From assembly GCA_000697665.1 (NCBI GenBank), contig KL197714.1:662728-726727 (forward strand): DNA of 64,000 bases, given 5' to 3'. Of the stretch, positions 57,348-64,000 are shown one piece after another. The first letter of the stretch is position 1. Each line of letters begins with the position of its first letter. Below the pieces are notes generated by a model. It was not told the origin of the DNA. It ran no database searches and saw nothing but the letters and a program-made list of their open reading frames with translations. The stretch comes from Jaapia argillacea MUCL 33604 (lineage: Eukaryota > Basidiomycota > Agaricomycetes > Jaapiales > Jaapiaceae). The position numbers and the translations under genes are program-made.

Positions 57348-60300
57348 ATGTATTCAAGATGGAAAGAGGGCCTTTCGCATACAATCCTGGGGCTCAGGGC
57401 CATCGAGGCGGCGGCAGATTTTACCCCAATTCCTCACATCAAGCTGGTTGCTGGGCTTGCTTTGAAGCTCCTCGAATCTGTTGAGGTACGTCGATTGGTT
57501 TCAATATCACTTTCCGCACTAAGTACGACTGAATTTTGGTGGTCTTTAGAAAGTAGAGAAGTGCAAGGATGATTGCGAGAGCTTGGCTTCAAGAACGGCT
57601 CAGATGGTCTTCACGATCTTATCTGAAGCGCAAAGTCATGGACCTCTGTCGTCGGACATGGAGTCTCGGGTGATGAAGCTAGCAGAGTATGTGCCTTTGA
57701 ATGTCTGTGACAGTGTTTGAGCTGACCGACAGCTGATGGTGTTTCTAGAGTATTAAATGATACCACGCTATTCATGCGAGAGCAATCAAGGGCTACATTT
57801 TTACGTCGGTTCTTACGACAGGTGAATATTCAAGCTCGAATTGACGAATACCGGGTACGACTGGAGGATACATTCCGACTTTTTGACGTATGTTTGCTAT
57901 CATTCGCTTTGATAACCATTTATCTGTCTTCGTTTAGTCCACCAGCCTTATTGGCGTGCAGCGCTCTTTGGACCAACTGCAAAATACTTCAGAGCAGACA
58001 AAGAACTTGCAACTGGCGCTTTCCACTGATTTACGCGGTCTGGTGGAATCGCACCCTTCGTCTGTCAGCGAATATGATGGTGATGTTAGTCGAAGTCCAT
58101 ATCACCGCGTATAATTACTAATGTTCATTCGTTATAGTTCCGCGTCTTCAAGCGTACAGACGTAGACCTTATCGAGCCTCTCGAAACAACTTACTTGCGC
58201 AGAAGTGATGGCGCCCTGCAGTGCGTTGTCAGGTCCCATAAAGCCAGTTTGGGTGCCAGTGGTCAGGTTGTCGTAGTCCGCATTTACGAAGGGGCTCATT
58301 CCGATCAGGTATGTCGATGGCTGCGATCCTCTGAGGGTATCATATGACGCGGCTGAATTTAGGAACTCCTGCGAGATTTGAGGACTTGGAGGAAGATTTG
58401 GTGAGGTGTGAATATTTGCGGTGTGCTGATGATACTTATCCTCGGCAGGCATCCAACACTAGGACAATTACTGGGATACTCGAAGGCAACCTCAGCTAGT
58501 TCATTTATGATTCTGAAGGCAGGCGAGTTTCCTATTGAACTCAGGCTCGGCATAATGTCAGCACCAGCTCACCCCTTGCAGGAACAATCACCGCGGCGGA
58601 ATTTCTGTCGGATCTGGACCCAATCTCTCAGCTAGGACATGTCTGTCGCATAGTGTGTTGGAGCCTTCGTTACACTTATTCTTCTCTGAAGAGAAAGTTA
58701 TTGTTGCTCCCAGACTAGAGAATTCATAGTTAGCCTTCTAGCCCACCTCCTATAGCCTAATCTTACCCATGTCTCTGCAGGCCGCACAGATTTACCTGGG
58801 GGAGCGGAACCTTCAATGGGGAGGGCGCAGCGTACGTGCGTTTGAGAAGCCAGCAGCGTCTTGGATAACCTTTATCATGCTTAGGCTTTCCAAGATCCCT
58901 GGGGCGATCCAGTTCGTGCCCTTGACCATAATGGTCGCCTCATTGTGGGTGCAGGAATAATCCCGGCGAAAAGGCCCGCCTGTGCCTTCGATGACATAAG
59001 GGCCGCGCCAGTGTGTCATTCATTACAGAGATGTGCGAGTTGGAACTGAAGAGCGTCTACAGGATGGGGTCAGATCAGGACACACCTATAGAGAAATCAT
59101 CAACTGTAAGAGAATTCAAACAATAAACAACTTCATTTTTTTGATCCACCCAAAGATTTACAGATCGACATTGACAGGTTTTGCGCAGTAGCACCTGGTC
59201 TTTACCTCGAACTTGAGAAAGCAGTCGCGACGTATATTCAGGGATATACGAACGATCCCCGGCTCCTCCTAGTGCATTGGGTGGAGTTACTAGCGAAGCT
59301 ACCGGCCCCCCATCTCACAGTATCATCAGGATCCAGGGTCATCAACCTCGGCGATGTGATTTTCTGCGATGAATTATTGCCTTCAGGAGACAACATCCAT
59401 GCTTTACTTGGTCCATACAATAGTAACCACACTCTTAATCGTGCCTGCGGACCCTATGATGAGGTAGAGCTTGGTAAGTTTGCCGCAGGCATGCGCTCAA
59501 TACTTACCTGCTGATGGGGGAATCTTCAGTTCATGATGCTGTAGGGCCATATACAGGGCCTACGCTCTCTCCTCCTTTTGGGAAACCTCATCACGGCGTG
59601 TCTCGTATTAGCTTGCATGCCTCCGAAGGTGGTTGGACAACGTCCGTCTCCAAAGGTTTAACAACATGGATGATAGCTGATCACATCGGTCTAGGTTCAA
59701 GCATGAATACACCTGTCCTCGGTGCTCGGACATGAGCCTATATTCACAGCTCAGCTACTACAGGACCAAGCCAGCCTTCACACAGCTCTTGGCTCTTGGC
59801 AAGGGGCTCGCCAGAAAGTACAGGCGCCCGTTACATTCCATTGGAATAGGTAAAATCATGTGCATTTCCTATCTCCAGTATTCCCACTCATGAATTCCTC
59901 AAATGCAGTCACATCTGTCCGGAACGCGCTAGAGTTTGGTGGCTTAGAAGCCGAGGAACAGTTGTACCAGAAGCCAGATTTCCTACACCTGCACACCCGC
60001 GGGGCCGTCCCAGATTTCCCTCCTGCAAGCTACTGGTCTGAATCGAGCGAACCAGGCCACCATAAGTTGTTCGACATCCATGCCGGAGGATGCTGGGAGG
60101 AAAATATCATTCCCCAAGAACTTGATGGACGGCCATTCCGGCGTGATTTGATGGACGACGATTCCCAAGTTGATGAGGAGTTCGTGGGACGCTATTGCCT
60201 CAAATCTCGGCGGTCAGCAAAGAGGACTTTGTGCGTTATTTTCCATGTTATCTTTCCTTCAAACTGTCCCTCGCTCATTTCGGGCACCCATTCCTCCAGT

Positions 60301-60432
60301 CAGGACGTCCAGGTGGTGACGTTTTCGCCGCTAGAGTGGGCGATCGCCGAAACCCTGGCCCCGGAACTCCTGTCTTTCGATTCCACTGACTCGGTGTTCA
60401 CTCACGCGGAGTCTCAGGACGGTGTCGTTTGA
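57348..60432 (+). CDS. gene B copy 2: MLKL/HeLo-like helical N-terminus and kinase-like remnant
   Basis: Starts MYSRWKEGLSHTILGL. Exons can be followed through KVEKCKDDCESLASRTAQ, VLNDTTLFMREQSRATF (with FLRQVNIQARIDEYRVRL), DVDLIEPLETTYL with VVVVRIYEGAHSDQ, ELLRDLRTWRKIW, and HPTLGQLLGYSKATS. Then come EFLSDLDPISQLGHVC, IDIDRFCAVAPGLYLE, NLGDVIFCDELLPSGDN and a Cys-containing FKHEYTCPRCSDM. The final exon ends HAESQDGVV. The layout suggests a four-helix N-terminal domain, a degenerate kinase-like domain and a long C-terminal part. Compared with copy 1 it appears to carry at least one disruption in the middle, so it may be a pseudogene. Function unknown. Confidence 0.55.
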
Positions 60433-60820
60433 AGTATGGAGGCGATATTGGTCAAGATAGTTTACTAGCACAATGCGCTCGCGGTGTTCCACCAATCTTC
60501 CCAATATCGGATGCCTGGGATATCTGCGTCAAAGAGTTGTATCCATTTATCTCCATGGGTGCTTAGACAACGACCCTGAAGTCAACCTGTGTGCTCCAAG
60601 TTGATGACCTTCTGCCGTCGTGGTGTTTGTAATGGCGATGTCTCGTTAGACGTTGTCGTCCCCATCTACTGTGATATCCTGTTCCATCGAATTGTCGATG
60701 TTGAGTGTAGGAGGTCCCACAACTATTGTTTCACCATGTACTACTCGTCTCGAATGACCGCACACAGCCTTGGTCACGCACTCCTCAAGAGCGATGATAA
60801 AAAGTGTACAACCCCAATGC
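60433..60820 (+). other. coding-like segment after gene B, then intergenic
   Basis: From about 60441 a plus-strand frame reads LKYGGDIGQDSLLAQCARGV then FPISDAWDICVKELYPFI and stops near 60565. Its composition looks protein-coding and it may be a further exon or remnant of gene B or of another gene. I found no splice solution. The rest up to 60820 is the 3' flank of the desaturase gene. Confidence 0.35.
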
Positions 60821-62905
60821 TCACTGTCGTGAGGCTCCGTCAACCTCAGGCGATAGTCCGTCCTGCTCAGCAGGGTCCCACCCTTTCTCTCGTATGGCCG
60901 ACAGGGCACTCTCATGGACTTGCCTAGCTGCTTGTCCGGATCTGTTCTTGTAAAAGACGATGCCCCCTTCATCCTCGACGAATAAACATTCCGTAAACGA
61001 TCTCCACAATGCGTAGAACGTATTCTGTGGCGCCGACTGAGAACGACATTCGAGCACAAGGGGTACAAAGACACTCACCGTAGAGTCGAAATTGTAGTGC
61101 TCCCCCAGTACGTTGCGGACGGCCTGCGTTATCTCTGGTCCGTTATCTATAGATCGGCAGTGTTAGACGATGGAACCCAGAGGATCAGACAAGATATTCA
61201 CAAAATGGCGCGCCAACGAAGAAATGGTGGGCGACATGGTCGTGCGAGATCTAACGGCATCAATTGAGAAGGTCACCCTCGCAACAGTCATAATGGACGA
61301 CATACATTGTGCAAGAAGAATCTGCCCATCCAGCCGAGCAAAGGTCGATCGACAGTTGCAGCAGCACCACGAAGGAATGACCATTCTTCCTTTCGATAAT
61401 GTGGGATAGTGGGATCAGAGTGGTGAAGGTACGTGAACATGACTTCGAGAAGATCAGCGGACTAATATCAGCGAGGACGAAGAGTAATTTCTACCTATCC
61501 TATGAAGAAAGTGAGTGTCAATATGAGAGGTAGGCGGTGGAACCGGGTTTTCTTACCAGTGGTTCGTTAGCTAGACGAATTCCCTTCAGCTAACATACTA
61601 GAGATACGGAGGAAGAGTGCTCACGATATAAGGAATAAAATAGTAAGCCAGGAATGCGGCGAACCCGAAACGACGGGTGAAAATCGTCAACATGGTGGTC
61701 ATAAAAACCAAACCGACGTTCGACAACATGATATATGGTCCTGATGGAATGACACCTCCATCACAAAGGCGGACGAGAACTAGGTAAACCAGGCTCACGT
61801 TCTTTATCCTTAAACAAAGGCGAGCTCGGTTGGAAATGATTTGTCCCAGGAGGGTACATCCTCGAACCCATGGCATTCGTTCTGATCCAAACACGCGCAA
61901 CAACCCATTAACAACACGCTCGAGGGTGATGTAAACTCGCTCACGTCAAATACAGCCACCAGCCACTAGAAGGGTTATCAGCCAACGGCACACAGAGCAT
62001 AAAGCGAGAATAGCGTACAAGCCTTGCATGATCAACACCCTGACCAACGTCCAAATCGGCGTCTCTTCAAATATCTCTGCATAATCTGCAGCACGAGCTT
62101 TCTTCTCTTCGGGCAAGTTATAGTACTCCCGAAGGTGTGGTACGTAGTTTTCGTCGCGTTCTATTGATGCAACTGCTTTCTGAACGTACAGATGAACGAT
62201 TTGAGAACTTCACTCTAAAATGAGCAGAAGGATGAACGTACATGATGGGCGTGATGTGTTGATCGCCATGCAAAGTATGGAATTAGAAGAAACTGTAACG
62301 GTATAAGTGACGAGTTTGTCGTGGGAGGTGCCAAGACGAACAGTGTGTAGGAGGAAACCTATCGTGTTGTTGACACGTTTTGATTTGAAAAGAGTTCCAT
62401 GACCAGCCTGTAGCAGAATTAATATCCCAAGCTCTCCAAATCAGACAGATCCAAACACCCACATCATGACCTACGTCGAGATGAGCCACAATTGTGATTT
62501 AGAAAATTTGACAAGCGTACCGAGACAAAACATCCCAGCCCAAACCAACCCCTGAAACCACCAGTACACCATCCACAAACCCGCCTTTACTAACCAAATC
62601 TGCCATCTGGTCCCCAGAATCCCACAGAAACCGTTCTGCGACCACGGCTCGATTGACGCGGCAATTTTGAAAAGAGCTATACAGAAGCAGACGTCTCTGA
62701 TAACATATGATAGACTGAGCCGTTCACTTGGACGGAGTAGATGTTTTGGTACAGCGTCGTGAACTTGTTTTAACGTGACATCGGGTGGGACGAAAGGTCG
62801 AGCCCGTCTAGAGGTGATAGATTGCACAATTTAGTTCACTGAGCTGCTTCATTAAAAAACCGAATGCGCATACCTGGTTTCATACTCTGGTCCGTTGGAG
62901 AACAT
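60821..62905 (-). CDS. FAD2: delta-12 fatty acid desaturase (oleate desaturase type)
   Basis: Fifteen exons join in phase to 437 aa: 62905..62874, 62807..62521, 62470..62463, 62407..62342, 62292..62242, 62179..62019, 61965..61945, 61881..61799, 61740..61625, 61570..61557, 61499..61495, 61442..61306, 61250..61202, 61146..61079, 61036..60821. All three di-iron histidine boxes are present: HDAGH (108-112), HHAHH (144-148) and HVAHH (332-336). Other family landmarks are [28 protein letters not shown] and [17 protein letters not shown]. The enzyme sits in the ER membrane and introduces the second double bond of linoleate. The frame is open upstream of [11 protein letters not shown] to another ATG at 63079; the shorter start fits the family. 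Confidence 0.94.
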
Positions 62906-64000
62906 GCTCTCAAATCGATAGGAAAGATAGGAGGGAAACAACTCGCCAAAAGATTTCGCGGGCAAGTTTTTAAACGACAAACTCCCACTTCCTCGACGAT
63001 CCTGAGCGTGTGGATACCAGAAGGCCTCATGCCCAGGGTGATAACCTATAGGCAAATAGAAGAGCACATAAACTTCCATGTCAGACCGTGGAATCTTAAG
63101 TCAAGTCTGCCCATGGGAAAGACTTGGTGGGCAGAGATTGGAATTTGAAGGACCGCGGCAGAGTTCTCAACGAAAAAGATCGTCGGGGAATCTCTTGCAC
63201 GGGGAAAGAGATCATAGGACGTAACATCCGTCAATCCGTTCGTATATACAGCAAAGATACTGCATAAGGAGGACATGACACAGAACGGCGTTTGGGGTTG
63301 CAGAGGGGAAGTGACGGGATTTAGATGTTCGGCCCTGGCCTTACAAGGGAGTTATCGAGGAAGCCACTAGCTCCGAGTAGAGCCCTGCAGAATTAGCCTG
63401 AAAAGGCCGCCATACTAGGAATATGCTTGAGAGGGCTGCGAACTACGGGGGTACTGTGGAGAGAATTGTGCCCAGGTTTCACCGTCCATGGTAAGAATGT
63501 CAAGAGAAGCCGAGGAATGAATAGCATACGAGCAGGAGTTCACACGAGCCATGTGGCCCTGCAGGACATCCGGAATCACTGCATCGATACCTTCATACAG
63601 TAGGGAACGCCAGTGGTTGAGTTGAAGCTATCATTCAGTATGAAATGGTCGTGGTCGTGGTCACTGGTCAAGCCATGGTCGCAACTAATCCTCAAACACG
63701 TATGTCATTAGATCAAAGAGTTGCGTATCTACATCCTTCCCATTATCCGTCCCGATAAATAGCGAGATAGATACACAGCGCGGACGATTGATCTAACAAC
63801 GCCTAAAAACAAAACCAAAGGAGCTACTAACAGTCATTCATATATGCAGCAATGCGGACGGAGGTGATTGCGGAATCGGAAGTGTAAATCGTGAGTGGGT
63901 CGTAAAAGGTCGTCGCAGGGTCGTCAAGGGAAAATGCAAACAAGAAACGACGCAACATTAAGATAAATAGGCGTGAAGCTTTTTGGGGCGGGGCGGGAAG
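62906..64000. other. upstream of the desaturase gene; no supported gene
   Basis: 62906-63079 is in frame with the desaturase and could be a 58-residue N-terminal extension or 5' UTR. Further right I see only short frames. The last 700 bases show no domain, RNA gene or repeat that I can support. Confidence 0.45.

Larger units (their letters stand above)
54940..60432 (+). repeat. right arm of the inverted segmental duplication
   Basis: Holds F-box copy FD, a short gene C tail scrap (56540-56640) and gene B copy 2, all plus strand, mirroring the minus-strand arm 6160-11830. Intron positions of gene B agree between the arms. Confidence 0.85.

Noticed and set aside
1-64000. CRISPR arrays, operons or ribosome binding sites
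   Set aside because: The window is eukaryotic with many short spliceosomal introns; no regularly spaced repeats were seen.
1-64000. tRNA or rRNA genes
   Set aside because: I found no convincing cloverleaf or rRNA-like block by eye; a tRNAscan-type run would be needed to exclude them.

Overview
The window looks like a basidiomycete (Agaricomycete) nuclear scaffold. Genes are split by introns of about 50-60 nt with GT..AG ends. The families are typical of mushroom-forming fungi: DUF6533 membrane proteins, F-box-like proteins, a TPR-CHAT protein, a Helitron and a chromodomain Ty3/gypsy element. There are two assembly gaps (30382-30971 and 46783-47366).

Layout. 1-4299: AT-rich DNA ending in a damaged Helitron (Rep/helicase plus an intact-looking 3' hairpin and CTAG end), with an unidentified spliced gene remnant on the minus strand next to it. 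4300-6160: no confident gene, only a diverged repeat pair. 6160-11830: one arm of a large inverted duplication (F-box-like gene, multi-exon gene 'B', tail of coiled-coil gene 'C'), all on the minus strand. 12025-19659: single-copy genes whose exon chains could be closed: ENP2/NOL10 (5 exons, 754 aa), a DJ-1/PfpI protein (6 exons, 206 aa) and a TPR-CHAT protein (3 exons, 1070 aa). 20242-22635: a weak minus-strand gene and a coiled-coil protein divergent from gene C. 22749-56448: an array of repeated cassettes in the order C (coiled-coil, FN3-like), D (DUF6533 membrane protein), F (F-box-like), present about four times in different states of decay. It is interrupted by a young chromovirus-type LTR element (29965-38291) inside an intron of the second D copy, a 940-bp TIR element (28124-29063) and a 1.8-kb insertion in one F-box copy. 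54940-60432: the plus-strand arm of the inverted duplication (F-box, then gene B). 60821-62905: a delta-12 fatty acid desaturase on the minus strand, with 15 inferred exons including 5-nt and 8-nt microexons, 437 aa.

The conserved genes have ordinary housekeeping jobs: ribosome biogenesis (ENP2), stress/glyoxal response (DJ-1) and membrane lipid unsaturation (desaturase). The unusual part is the C-D-F cassette array. A putative membrane sensor-like protein, an F-box-like protein and a long coiled-coil protein have been copied together, with fragments of neighbouring genes (ENP2, gene B) swept into chimeras. Whether the three work together is inference. Exon chains were deduced by hand from splice signals and reading phase; no search was run.
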